Assembly (NCBI GenBank): GCA_013398615.1
Contig: VZSR01003803.1
Coordinates: forward strand, 65,659,521-65,723,520
Origin: Brachypodius melanocephalos
Taxonomy: Eukaryota; Chordata; Aves; Passeriformes; Pycnonotidae
DNA length: 64,000 nucleotides
Direction: 5' to 3'
A model generated the notes under the pieces. The model ran no database searches, was not told the DNA's origin, and saw only the letters and a list, made by a program, of their open reading frames with translations. The first letter of the stretch is position 1. Each line of letters begins with the position of its first letter. Shown here one piece after another: positions 13,501 through 24,500 of the stretch. Position numbers and translations under genes: made by a program.

Positions 13501-15542
13501 TAATTCTCTGGGTTTCCTAACAGTTCATTAGAAAAACAAAATAGAAAATTATATAAAATAAACTGACAAAAGCTGGAGAAACAGGAGGAAGAGGAGGAAG
13601 AGAATGAAGCATCAGATGTGATGCTCTAACTAGTGAAAAATAAGTACTTTCTTTGCTGACCTCACCTTATGCATATATATATTCTCTTGCTCTCTTATTT
13701 TTGCAAGGAAATAGCTTCTGCTGCCTCTGATCATATGCATGAAAAGACGACATGTTACTCTTAGGCAGATTGAATCTAGTGATAGAAAGCTTCTTTGAAG
13801 AAAAGCCCTAGAAAAATCCAGTAACAGAAATAGACTCCCACTGAGAATTTACTGCAATTTTGCTGCTCTTCTGTGTATCAGTAATGAAGCAGACCACAGA
13901 GAGAAAGTAAATTGATGCCATGCCCAAAGTGTATGTGTTGGGGAAAGATCAGAGTTGTTTTTGCATGTCATTGATGCTGAAAATACATCTCTGAATGATA
14001 CCTTTCTCCTTATGGACTGCCAGTGTGGAGTTCTTCAGGGAACTCCACTTGCAAATGGAAAAGGGACAGGTGGTGAGAGCAACAATGCTGGTTTCACGGT
14101 ATGTCCCTTAACTCTCATGTTATAACATATTCCATGTAAAATTATCAAAGACGTGTGAAAATTACTTGACTTTCATATTGTTAATTATATATGAGGACAG
14201 CAACGGATGATACTGCCTAGTGCTGTAGGGATATCTGCCTCTCTGATGTGCATTTCAAAGTTCCCAGTTTGGGCACCTGGTTACCTTTCTCAGAGCCTGT
14301 GTCCTCTCTGCTGGTGAGGTTGGGACTTGGCTCCCTCCATTTACAGTCTACTGCGTTTATCTACCATGAGCTAGAGTTAGTTCAGCACTTGCAGACTTAC
14401 AGTCTCTTGAAAGTAAAAGAAGAGTTAACTCTTGGTCAGGCAACTTAAGACAAATATTATCTGAAGTCTCTCAGGACTGCAATAAGTCAATGCCATGAGC
14501 TGAAATCTGTGTTTGTACTGTGCTGACCAGATATTGCTTGTTGCCTGCAGTGGTAGTTTGGTTTCCTGAAGCATATGAGTTCAATGGATGGTGTTTGAGG
14601 TATGACACTGGAGTGGTCTGTTTGTCTGTCTGATTGGCACTGGGAATTGGTAGCTGTGATTCAGTGGGGACTCCAGGCATTGGGTGGAAAATGCAAAGTA
14701 TGTTTTGGTTCTGACTGTGTACAGCATCAGCCACGTTTCATTATTTATTAATGTTAGTTTAAAATCTTTATGCTTTTAAACTGTTACCTGTTTCATGGAT
14801 ATGTGATGTTGGATAGCTTTCATCCCTTCTATTTTCTGCTTGAAAACTCAGGATATTTCCCTCCAGCCATGAGAATTTTTTCTTCTAGGTACAATAGGCT
14901 TTGTCATAACACTGTAGAAGAAAGTAAAGTATTTTAGTAATTCCACATAAATATATTTTCTTGATATCTTTTTGTTTGTTTGTGTCCTGGAACATTTTGA
15001 AATGATTTCAGGTAGTTTATCCAAGTAGCAAATAGAGAGCTGTTATGGGTGCCTTAGGAAGAGAGAGAATTCAGCTCAGATACTTGCTTAATATGTTACA
15101 TCCCCAAATTAAGAAGTGTTTCTTCTTTTTAAAAAGGCTGACAGACTCTAATTGTTCTGTTTTATGTTATGAGCAGGTCACTACTATTATTTTTCCCTTC
15201 CAAAAATTGAAGGATGAAAAATTCAAGCACAGATGACAAAGGCTTTATTGTCAGGTTATTTTTCTTTCCTATATGGGATATGATTAAATGTGTGCTGTCT
15301 AAAGAGGCTTTTTTAAAGCCTGATACTATTGATTACTATTTGAGACCTGCCAGCAGTATTATTACTTAATGCATAAGAAAATCTAATAGAAAATTATTAA
15401 GTTGGTGTTTTAGTTCCTCTAGTGAGAACGTTTCAGATATTCATCTCATATCGTTGCACAAATTGCTTGGCTCAAGTAGATACCACAAAATCATGTTTTA
15501 ATGATTTTTTTCCTTTTTCCATCTTTTATTTTTTTTTCACAG

Positions 15543-15703
15543 TCACATGACACAATCAGCCACATTTGAAGACCCTCGAATAGAGAGCTGCCAAATAACC
15601 CCTCCAGCCCCTCGGAAAGTGGAAATGAGGAGGGATCCTGTGCTAGGATTTGGGTTTGTGGCTGGTAGTGAAAAGCCAGTTGTTGTACGCTCAGTAACAC
15701 CAG
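15543..15703 (+). CDS. FRMPD4: FRMPD4 exon: end of WW domain and start of PDZ domain
   Basis: This is an internal coding exon of 161 nt. It enters with one base completing a codon (AA|T, Asn in the family) and leaves after the first base of a Gly codon, before donor GTATGT. The reading begins His-Met-Thr-Gln and contains TFEDPR, the tail of a WW domain, where the usual second Trp position is Phe. It then runs through a Pro-rich link into the PDZ domain: VEMRRDPVLGFGFVAG, with GFGF as the carboxylate-binding loop, and ends at RSVTPG. FRMPD4 is a postsynaptic scaffold that binds PSD-95 and Homer/mGluR5 complexes in dendritic spines; this is family knowledge. The ATG at 15547 is in frame but internal to the WW domain, so I do not treat it as the gene start. 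FRMPD3 and FRMPD1 are the alternatives, but the residues fit FRMPD4 better. Confidence 0.93.
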
Positions 15704-17814
15704 GTATGTTTTCACCACCTGACCTCAGAAGAAAACTTTGATTTAGCCTACTAAGATGAAATGCAGCTACAAATTTGAGAACTGTTGAAATATTCAGGCA
15801 GGCAAAGTAATCACAAATACTAGATACGATTTTAAGCCTAGTCTTACCCAGTGGTTTCCTTCCTCACATTCATTTTTTTTAACATTGCATAACTGCGTTG
15901 GCAAAAAGCCAGTTTGGAGTTATTGCTCTGAGCCATTACTACTGTTTGCCTGAAAAAAGTTAACCCATTTCATTCAAGGAAAGAAGGTCTTCTCCCTGGT
16001 ATCTTTATATTGGCTTTCTGTCACCTTCATTACCATTGAATCAGCATTTTCAAGAGGTATGTTGAGTTCTGAGATAAAAACTTGCATACTTTTCATTCTT
16101 ACCATCGCCTTCCTAAGAAAAGCTAGGTTTCTAAACCAGCATTTCTTTCTGAAAAAGAGGATGCTATTGCTGGCTTTTTCTTTTCTTTAATGAATGCATC
16201 TGTATAACAATATGGTTAAAAGCCAGGTCAAAAGATATCCCTAAGCATCTTACCTGCAGTGAAAATTAGTGAGGTTTGTGATATTTTTGAAGTTAGGAGA
16301 GACCAGACCTGGGATAATCCATCTGCCAAATAGGAAGCTCCTGCTCTCTGTGCTTAAAAGTTCAGTTGTTACGTAAAATTGTAGCCAAGGGCAGGGATTT
16401 GACTTTGCTCTTGTTCAATATGTTCTCCAGAACTCCCACAGAGAGCAGAGGAGAGGCAAAATCGACTTTGTGAAGTTCTGATGTCATTTATCCACATGTG
16501 TGCATTGATTACATTTGTATTGCTTTCACATGAAGTGAGCAGTGTAACTAATATTTGAACCAGATCCAGACAGCTCATTTCTCTCAAGTTGGCATTATTA
16601 ATGTAGTTGTATGTTAAAATTTGGAAAATGTGTTTACTATGTTCAGTTCCATGTGAATAGGAGGAAATGTGAGCTCAGGACAACATTCTCCTACATGGAT
16701 TTGTATCTGTTTATGCAGAATATGGAAGTGGAGTAAAGTTTTCAAAGCAAACGGAGGAAAGGATCAGAATTAGCTCAGTTGTTGAATGAATTGGTTCTGA
16801 TGCTGAAACATGTTCTTTTAAGACTTTATCTTCATAGTGGTAATATCATACTTTTTTATGTATCATCATTGCAGAGTGTAAAGACAAAGACTAGAGAGGA
16901 TAGATCTTTACGCTAGGAACTCTGATGTCACATCATCTGGGCATGTAATTGTGCTGTGAAACAAAGTAATACATGCATTTTATAAAGTACAATGCACGCA
17001 ATGTGCATTTCAGCAGTGCCAGAATCCAAACCACATAGACATAAACATGACTGATTGTCTATTCAGACTAATGCTAAATATTCATGTCTAACTCAAGGTG
17101 TCAATGCTTTTGGATGTACCCGTGCTCATCAAGTGGTAAGAATTCAGCAGAAAAGAGATTCAAGCAGTTGGAGGTATAAAAACTTACTGTCTCCAATTGC
17201 AGAAAGCAGGTTTGTTTTGCCTAGAACAGAAAAGTCATAGGAGAGACCTGTGAATGACATTCAAATATGTAAGTGATGTTTCACAGGAAAGAGGAGTAAG
17301 ATGTTCTCTGGTGTTACTTTGCCTGGGACAGGAAACATGTTGCAATCAGGAAGATTTGGCATATTTACCATGGGAAAAGACTTCCTGATCTTAACAGTAG
17401 ATAAAAAGGATCATTTGTTCACAGGAGAAGAAATCCTTCTCAGGGTGGTCTTACAAAATATCAGACAAACATTGATCAAGGATGATTAAAATATAGTTGA
17501 TCACACCTTAAAGGGTGCATTAGTCCACAGCTTATGGGTCCTTTTGGCCCCTCAGAAAACTGAGCCCTTAGTTTAGGTGGTTAGATACAGCTTTAGAACT
17601 TGAGGAACTTCAGTAGAAGCTGCTAAACCATTAGCTTGCAAGATTTTCCTGGTGAGGGAGTACTGGTAACCTCAGAAATAGTGTAAAAATGTCATTAGCT
17701 GAAGAAAAACCACACTTGTAGTATGTGAACAACAGTGTGTCTGTGCTCTTACAATGGTCTGCTAACCTGTGCCCTTTTTTTTTTTTTTTTCTCTCTCTCT
17801 TCATTTGTCTGCAG
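15704..17814 (+). other. FRMPD4: Short FRMPD4 intron inside the PDZ domain
   Basis: This 2.1-kb intron runs from donor GTATGT at 15704 to acceptor TGCAG at 17810-17814. It ends in a long pyrimidine tract: about 17 T followed by CT repeats. I see no repeat element or RNA gene inside. Short open frames such as 17301-17489 do not resemble a known family. Confidence 0.85.
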
Positions 17815-17917
17815 GCGGCCCCTCTGAAGGAAAGCTCATACCAGGGGATCAGATCATAATGATTAATGATGAGCCAGTCAGCACTGCTCCAAGGGAGAGA
17901 GTCATCGACCTTGTCAG
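17815..17917 (+). CDS. FRMPD4: FRMPD4 exon: core of PDZ domain
   Basis: This 103-nt coding exon enters in phase 1: its first two bases, GC, complete the Gly codon left by the previous exon. It leaves with two bases, AG, of an Arg codon before donor GTAGTT. It encodes GPSEGKLIPGDQIIMINDEP followed by VSTAPRERVIDLV. This is the PDZ middle: the conserved GDQI strand, the turn with IND, and the alpha-B helix (APRERVIDLV) that lines the peptide groove. The join to the previous exon restores TPGGPSEG, as expected in this family. Skipping the exon would shift the frame, because 103 is not a multiple of three. The donor is GTAGTT, a weaker match than the other donors here. Confidence 0.95.
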
Positions 17918-18515
17918 GTAGTTGATGTCCTGTCACTTAAACTATGATCCCAGTGACTTATTGCCTTGTGCAGTCATTCAGTAGTACAGCAAGTCTTGCC
18001 TTTCTATGGCTGAGAAAAGAGAAAATAATGTTGCTTTAGTTTTAACGAAGAATGATGAATTCTTTTAGTATTGAAATGAAGTGTCCTCTTAAAATGTCAT
18101 CTGGGTAGCTGAAAAAGTATAAAAACATCTAGGAGTAGCTCCAAAGTACTTGGGTGTCAAAAGAGCAGTAGTATTCTCCTGGTATTTATTTTTGGTATGG
18201 ATTGTTGAAAAGATGATTCCTGGAGCATGGAAGCTCCACTCACTGTTGCATTACTGTTCATTTTTCACATGAAGAAAGTTAGGTCAGGTTTGTCTTATGT
18301 GAAGAATAAAGACAACTTGGTAGGGTGATTTTTGAGAGTGAACGAATGCACGTAGATGTGTAGATAAGCTCAAAAACTCTTTAGGTGGAATGCGGGTAGC
18401 TGAGTTTATCTGAAAGAAGCATGCAGGAAAGACAGAAAAAGACAGAAAGCTAGACAAAAATGGTGACTGTGGATATACAGGAAAGGAGAAATGTCAGTAT
18501 TTGTAATGGGATGTA

Positions 18516-18521
18516 GAAGGA
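18516..18521. repeat. Target-site duplication, left copy
   Basis: GAAGGA directly before the LTR, matching GAAGGT at 19164-19169 in five of six bases. A 6-bp duplication is the usual size for class II (ERVK-like) retroviruses. Confidence 0.65.
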
Positions 18522-19163
18522 TGTCACCGACCGCTGCTGAAGGGTCAAAGGCTCTCTTCAGGGTGCCGCAATCTTCCTCAGAGAGTCACCTTTGGAAAGG
18601 TGCCTTGGGCCCGATGGGCACAGGCACTCCTATGTGATAGCTCTTTTGTGAGAGCTGCCTCGGCAACCAGGCTATGGAGCCCCAGTGATTTCAGCAAGGG
18701 AGCTGTCGGGGCAGCTCCTCTGGCAGCTCATGGATAGATTTTCTCAGGCAACGCAGGGAAGAAAGCAGGAGTCAGGAGATCCTCCAGAACACTCCTTATT
18801 CTCCAGGAACTGGAGACCGAAGAAGCTGGAGAACCTCAGACACCCTGCTTATATAGGAAACTAGGGGGGTGGGGTTTAACATGTGAACCAATAGGGAACA
18901 GTCTAGGGGAAACAACTGATGACATGAAGGATCCAAAATGAACCAATGGGGGAATAGAAAAACTAGGAAGTGTGGGTTTAACCAATGAGAGTTGAGGGAT
19001 CTGCATGTAGGCTAGTGCTCATGGGTTTTTGTTGCACTTGCTCACCCTAATCGAGAGACATGTTCCTCAGAGGGACTCCTGAGGAGGAGTGCTACTGCTT
19101 TGTACCCTGCTTTCCCTCCATGGGAGAGTATCCTGTTCTGTGGGGGCCTCAGGGGTTCTCGCA
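18522..19163 (-). mobile_element. Solo LTR of an endogenous retrovirus (642 bp)
   Basis: The block begins TGTCACCGACC and ends TTCTCGCA on the plus strand, giving TG...CA ends, and is flanked by a 6-bp duplication with one mismatch. Promoter elements point to the minus strand: a TATA box reading CCTATATAAGCAGGG at 18857-18843 and an AATAAG poly(A)-like signal about 50 bp further on (18800-18795). Three CCAAT motifs (readable on the plus strand near 18889, 18940 and 18983) lie upstream of the TATA box in that orientation. No gag, pol or env sequence adjoins it, so it is a solo LTR left by recombination. The family is inferred to be class II from duplication size only. It lies 0.6 kb after a PDZ exon and antisense to FRMPD4. 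Confidence 0.8.
18843..18857 (-). promoter_or_regulatory. TATA box of the solo LTR
   Basis: The minus strand reads CCTATATAAGCAGGG, a strong TATA box. It has CCAAT motifs upstream in the same orientation and an AATAAG signal about 50 bp downstream, the usual spacing for a retroviral U3-R unit with a short R. Whether it is active cannot be told from sequence. Confidence 0.6.
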
Positions 19164-19169
19164 GAAGGT
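19164..19169. repeat. Target-site duplication, right copy
   Basis: GAAGGT directly after the LTR; five of six bases match the left copy. Confidence 0.6.
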
Positions 19170-20582
19170 AAGAAAGAACAGTGACTGACAAATGCTAGGG
19201 ATGTAGAAAAAGGTTTATTGTGAGTCATATAATATACTTTCCTTTTGGAGTAACAAGAAATGTTAGTGCATTGCACAGAAAAATGGCAAGTAACTAAAAA
19301 AATAAACTTAAAATTAATAATTTAAATTCCAGTAGCCTGGTTGCTGTACACCAGTTTTGTTTCTGTATTCTCCTTCCCATTGGTGTAAACTCTGAATTGG
19401 TGGGTCTTGTTGATTCCTGAGAAATGCTCAGGTTGTAATGATACAGGTACCTCTCCTCAAAACTGATAGCTAGCAGTGTTTTCAGTGTTATCTGTATAAT
19501 TTTGAAAGCTCACATTTGTTTACAGAAATTTGGGCAGGAAGTGCCACAGCCCTTGTACTCCTCCTGCAAATGAGTGCTCGTTTGCTGAGGATTTAGCTGA
19601 AAGAAAACTTTCAAAGATGATGCAGAAATGGTATAAAAATGCCAGCAATGCTGACAGCCTTCATCTGTGTTAGGTAGGATTACAGAAAATATATTTTCAG
19701 ATTTTTTTTTTAAAAAAGTGTTAACCTGCAAGTCAACTAACAAAATTTGCTAAGAGCTTCTTGTGATGAGTAGACTCATAAACTGAAAGAACTGTCCTGC
19801 TCCTAATAAAGTTCTGTCTTGTGCTCTGTGTTGACCACTGGTATAAGCCTCAAAAATAGGTCTCATACTCATTTTTGATGTCTTTGTTTCTCAATACAGC
19901 AATAATATTCTGTTCTTCATTCTTTCCCTGGTTCTTTGATATTAAGCAAAGTTAGGTTCTCTATCTCGTTTTCTGCTTCTAGCAATAGGTAGTAATAACA
20001 GCAAGGAAAATAGACTGATTAGACCTGAGACAAACTGAATTTATTGTATAGTTGATTCTCTGCCTTCAAATGAGAAACTCAATAAGAATGTCACTCTTCC
20101 CAATTACATTGACTACATAGGTAGTGTCAAATTAAGTGTTGTTTCGTTCCAGGGAAAGCTTTAGGTGATACTTTTCTTACACTGTAATTCTGCCTCTGCT
20201 CTCAAAATCTATCTGCTGTTGGGATTTTGACAGAGACACATTCTTTGATGAAATTTGGAGGGAAGTATTTTGCGGTTGTATGTTACAGCATTTGAAAATA
20301 AGAGCTTTCTTTTCATGCCAGTGGGGATGCCTGGAATGATTAGACATTGTCAATGTGCAGTCCTGACACCACAGCAGAAGCAATTCTTTACATCAATGAA
20401 GTAGTGAATCTCTTCTGTATAATTGAAGGGTTTCTTATGGGTTAGATACATCTGCAACTTTTCAATACATCTGCATTTTTCAGTGTGCATGAGAGAAGTT
20501 TTGAAATCTTGTTCTGCAGATAGCAGCATCTCAGTGGTCAGCAGTGAGGGTGTTTTAAATGCATAGATTATGCAGTGGGTAT

Positions 20583-21500
20583 AATCACAAAATCATAGAA
20601 GAACTGAGGGGAGATTTCTGGAGGTCATCCAGTCTAACCTCTTGCTCCAGGCCAGGTAGTGTCAAAGTTAGATGTGGCTGCTCAGCACTTGCCAAATCAA
20701 GTATTTAATTCTCCAAATATGGTGGTTTCTCAACCACACTGGGAAAGTGTTTCGGTTCTTAATTAGTGGCATTTTGAAAAGACATGAGCCAACTTCTTTA
20801 TCAGCCTTAGATGCATCCAGTCAAGGCCCATGGACTTGTGAGTGTCACTCTTACCTAAGCAATCCCTAATTCAGCCTTTGTCTGCCTCTCTTCCCTGAAT
20901 TCTGTCACTGAGCTTAGGGACCAGAATGGCAGACCTTGCCACTAAAGGCCAAAGCCAAGGAAGCATTGATCATCTGATCTTGTTCAGTATCCTTCATCAG
21001 GTGTGATGATCAACCTGTGATCAGGTTACCCACTCAATTTAGCAGTAAGTTTGAATTTCCCTTGGCTTTCACTGCTAATGTAGTTGTAGAGACCCTTCTT
21101 ATCCTTCATCCATCCTGAATAAGTTTCAGTGCCAACTGAGCTTTTCAAACCCCATCCCTGCCTGGCCAGGTACAGCTTCTGTTTCTCCTGGGTAACCTGT
21201 CTCCATTTCCATCTCTGATCTCTTTCCATTTTATGCTGGGTCTTGTTCAGGCTTTCCCTGTGGAAAGGACACACTGGTGTCCTGCTTTGCCTTCCTGCTT
21301 CCTTGCAGATTGGAATGGACCATTCTGGCACCTGGAGGAGGCTCTCCGTGAAGATCACCCAGCTCTGCTGGGCTCTGCCCTTTCAGAGCTGCATCCTGCT
21401 TGCCAGTGCCCTGAACAAGCTGCAGTCTGATTTTAGACTGGTCTCTTCTTCCTCTTTTTCTTCAGGATCTTAAACTGTACTATCTTGTGGTCACTGCAGC
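20583..21500 (-). mobile_element. Old CR1 LINE with ORF2 linker remnant
   Basis: The left end (ATCACAAAATCATAGAA, then TCTGGAGGTCATCCAG and AATTCTCCAAATATGG) is a diverged CR1 3' end on the minus strand. Further right, the minus strand still reads a CR1 ORF2 segment between endonuclease and reverse transcriptase. From about 21292 to 21026 it reads FHRESLNKTQHKMERDQRWK, then WRQVTQEKQKLYLARQG, then DKKGLYNYISSESQGKFKL, which corresponds to the K-rich helix and the DNKKGFFRYI block of CR1. The reverse-transcriptase core that should lie between is missing, so the copy either has a large internal deletion or is two fragments side by side. It is non-functional. Confidence 0.82.
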
Positions 21501-24500
21501 ACATTAGTGAGAAACTGATATTCCAACACTATTTTTTTCTGTGATTATATATATTGTGCTGATTATATATAACAAGGTATATTTTATATTCATGTGAAAT
21601 TCAGTGGCTATTTTTATGCAGCTTTCCCTTGAAGTTTTTTGTAAAGTCAACAAACAATTTGTCATTATAATTGCAGAGAGTGTGTAAAAAATTAATCTGC
21701 TTCAAAATACTGATATAAAGATCGTGGCATATCAAATAGAAAAAACCCCAAATTGCATAGGAAAAGAAAAAGGCAGATTTTACAACCAGGTGAGCATCAG
21801 ACTTCACCAGGATTCGGAAAGCCCAAAACTTCCAAGCAAAATATACATAAATGTTAAATGCTAAGTCAAGCTTGAATGTTAAACAGAGGAAAAGAAAATG
21901 GAAAAGGCAATTTCCGCTTTCTTAAAAAAAGTCCATCTATCTTAAAAAAAAAATTCAAAATGTTCACCAAAAAGGGTAACTAAAAAATGTCAATTAAATA
22001 TTTTTGTTGGGGAAAAACATATCCTTAACCAATAAAACAGCTTCGTTCCTTAATTTCTCACAAAGTAAATCAGCGTAATTTATTTTAGATTTTTTTTTCT
22101 TCAGTCCTTTTCCTATTAGCTCCAAATTAATTGTCTAACTGTTACTCCTACAGTATTAGAAATAGATAGACTGGTCTTTCAAGAAAGTCCCTTTTGTATA
22201 ATGGTTTTACTACAGGAAAATGCACGAAGTTAAATGCAATGCATAATAGAGAAATTTTCCCATTGGCTTTTTATTGCATTGTAGCATTTTAATTATGTAT
22301 GGGCTTTTTAAGCATTCATTACTGAAAATAATCTTCCTTAAGTAGAAAACTGTTATACCCACTTCTGCTGACCCCACAGGGTACTGAGCAGGAACCTCGT
22401 GAGAGATTTTGGGTTGTTTTTTAAGAATTGAGGGACACTTGTATCCTAGGAAGTCTCAGGTCTGGAGATTATCAGGGCTATTCATTATAAATAGCCCCTG
22501 TAGGTCGTTCTGATTCATTGAATTCTTTTGGCTCTGCTTTACTGGCAACACTTAATTAGTGTTCAAGTCGTCCTTTGAAAGCCAGGGTTGCAGAAATATG
22601 AATCCGGTGGGGTTTGCAGACAAAATCCATTTGGCCTCATTATTTCTGGGTGCTGTTCAATGGCTTTTGCACCATATTATGTTCTCCTGAGCTATTTTTA
22701 GCACAAACTCTGAAGTGATGTTTATGGTGTCCCTTACAGAGAGGTCAGTTTTATGAATGCCACTTGTGGTTGTGGTCAAGATGAATTCCATGCAAGGCAG
22801 ACAGTTACAGAACTTCAAAAAAGAGGAATAAACAAGATCACTTTTCTAAATGTAAGCTTCAAGTCGAGGCAAGCGGCAAGCAAACAGAATACAAAGGATG
22901 AATCTGAAGTGTAGTCAGTTCAAAATTTATCAGGAGCTATTTATGTTGGTTTTATTTTGCTGCTGATACAGATTCTGTGAGTTAAAGCTTTTCACACATA
23001 ACCTAACAGTAAGTACTTTGAGATAACATTAAAGTCATGATGCAATGGAGCAATTTTTTCCTTATGTGAAGGTGAGCAACAGCGTAACACTGACATGTTA
23101 GAAGGTATATTAATGTATGGAATCAATTAATTGGTTGGTCAGAGGTGCATGTATCTCATTATCATTGGTTAATGTTACATTTGTATCTTTTAAAGAATCA
23201 GCTTAACCACCCCCCCTTTTTTTTTTTTTTTTGAAACAAAGGAAAACATCTAACAAATAATTTGCCTTATTAGCTAAATTCCTGTAACATGAATGACTTG
23301 TTTATCCGATTGCACTGAGCAGGCGTTAGTCTACAAGGATCCCAACTTACTTAAACTGTCTTTTTATTTAGCAAGGCATTTTACTGAAATTTTAAGTGAC
23401 ACACAAGTGTACTGCTTACTCCATAAACCAAACACTGAATACAGCATGGTAGTGGTACTTTGTTCACACTATAATTAAAATAATTATCCAGGCAGCCACC
23501 CAGGAGAAACTGGCATCTGAAGAGGGTGATCCATCTGAGATACTTGTTTTGGAAAAGCTACCCTGTTGCAGAAAGCTTTATTATACATTGACTAAAGAAG
23601 AAGAAAAGAAAACTGTTTTAGAGTAGAAACCTGACTTCTAGGTTGCTAAATTAGGCTAGATTAGTCCATTCCTTGCAACTGCAACAGCAGTGCAAGTGTT
23701 TGATATCCTGTGGAATTCTACTAAAAGACTTAAATTGCAAAGTGAGAAATGAAAAAGGTGAAATTCATTAAGGGCTTTTATTTCTTGTTGGCTCTATTTT
23801 CTATTTAGGAGAAATGAGTCAAAAACCTCTCTGAAATAACTCTTTCTTTGGCAAGTTAATGTCACAGCAGGTTTTCATCAAGAGAATCTAGAGGATTCTT
23901 TCAATTCTTTAGTAGAATTTATGGTTTAATCATGTACTGCCATAAGACTGGAGAGAAGGAATCTTGCAGGATTTAAGGCTGCATGTTGCATTTTAAGTGC
24001 TAACATGAATTTAATAAATACTGACCCTCCTCATCATCATTGTGAAATGGATGAGGATTCTGTCGCTCCCATTTGACTCTGTCTCTGTCAGAGAACCACT
24101 TTTCCTACTCTGTATCCTCAGAGCTAAATGCAAGTGTAAAAGGGAGCTCAGTGACTGTGCCTGTCATCATCATCATCTCACAGCAGCTGAAAATGCCACT
24201 TTTAAAGTGTTTCTGGATCTAGTTTACACAGTTTCTTATATTGGATCAAGTAATTTTGGTGGATTTACTATTAAAGATGTTCTTTCTTCATCAACATCAT
24301 AGAGAAAAAAATCAAACGTATTAAGCTATTATCTATGATACTGCTTAGCAGCCATGAACCTTGAAAACTGCTTTTTCTGAAAAAACAGTCATGCAGACAT
24401 TTTGATTTGAAGGTACTCCATTATACTCCCAGTTCAGTATATAAATCCAGAGGCTGTACCCACTTTGTGTCAGGCCCTGATTGATGAATTGCTAGTGTTT

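Larger units (their letters stand above)
1..15542 (+). other. FRMPD4: Upstream intron of FRMPD4 (partial)
   Basis: This is intronic sequence running from the window edge to the acceptor (pyrimidine tract then CACAG at 15538-15542) of the first recognisable exon. I looked for the preceding exon, which should encode the first half of the WW domain and end with the first two bases of an Asn codon, and did not find it, so it probably lies upstream of the window. Apart from a CR1 copy at 3.7-4.5 kb, a TTTTG-rich stretch near 2.4 kb and several poly-T runs, I see nothing I can name. The many short open frames here show no recognisable family. Confidence 0.75.

Noticed and set aside
1..15542. Search for the preceding FRMPD4 exon (first half of WW domain).
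   Set aside because: No segment ending in a FIN-type codon series followed by a GT donor in the right phase was found; the exon is probably upstream of the window.
15547..15549. In-frame ATG near the start of the first FRMPD4 exon as a gene start.
   Set aside because: It is inside the WW domain directly after a good acceptor site, so it is an internal Met, though an alternative start cannot be excluded.
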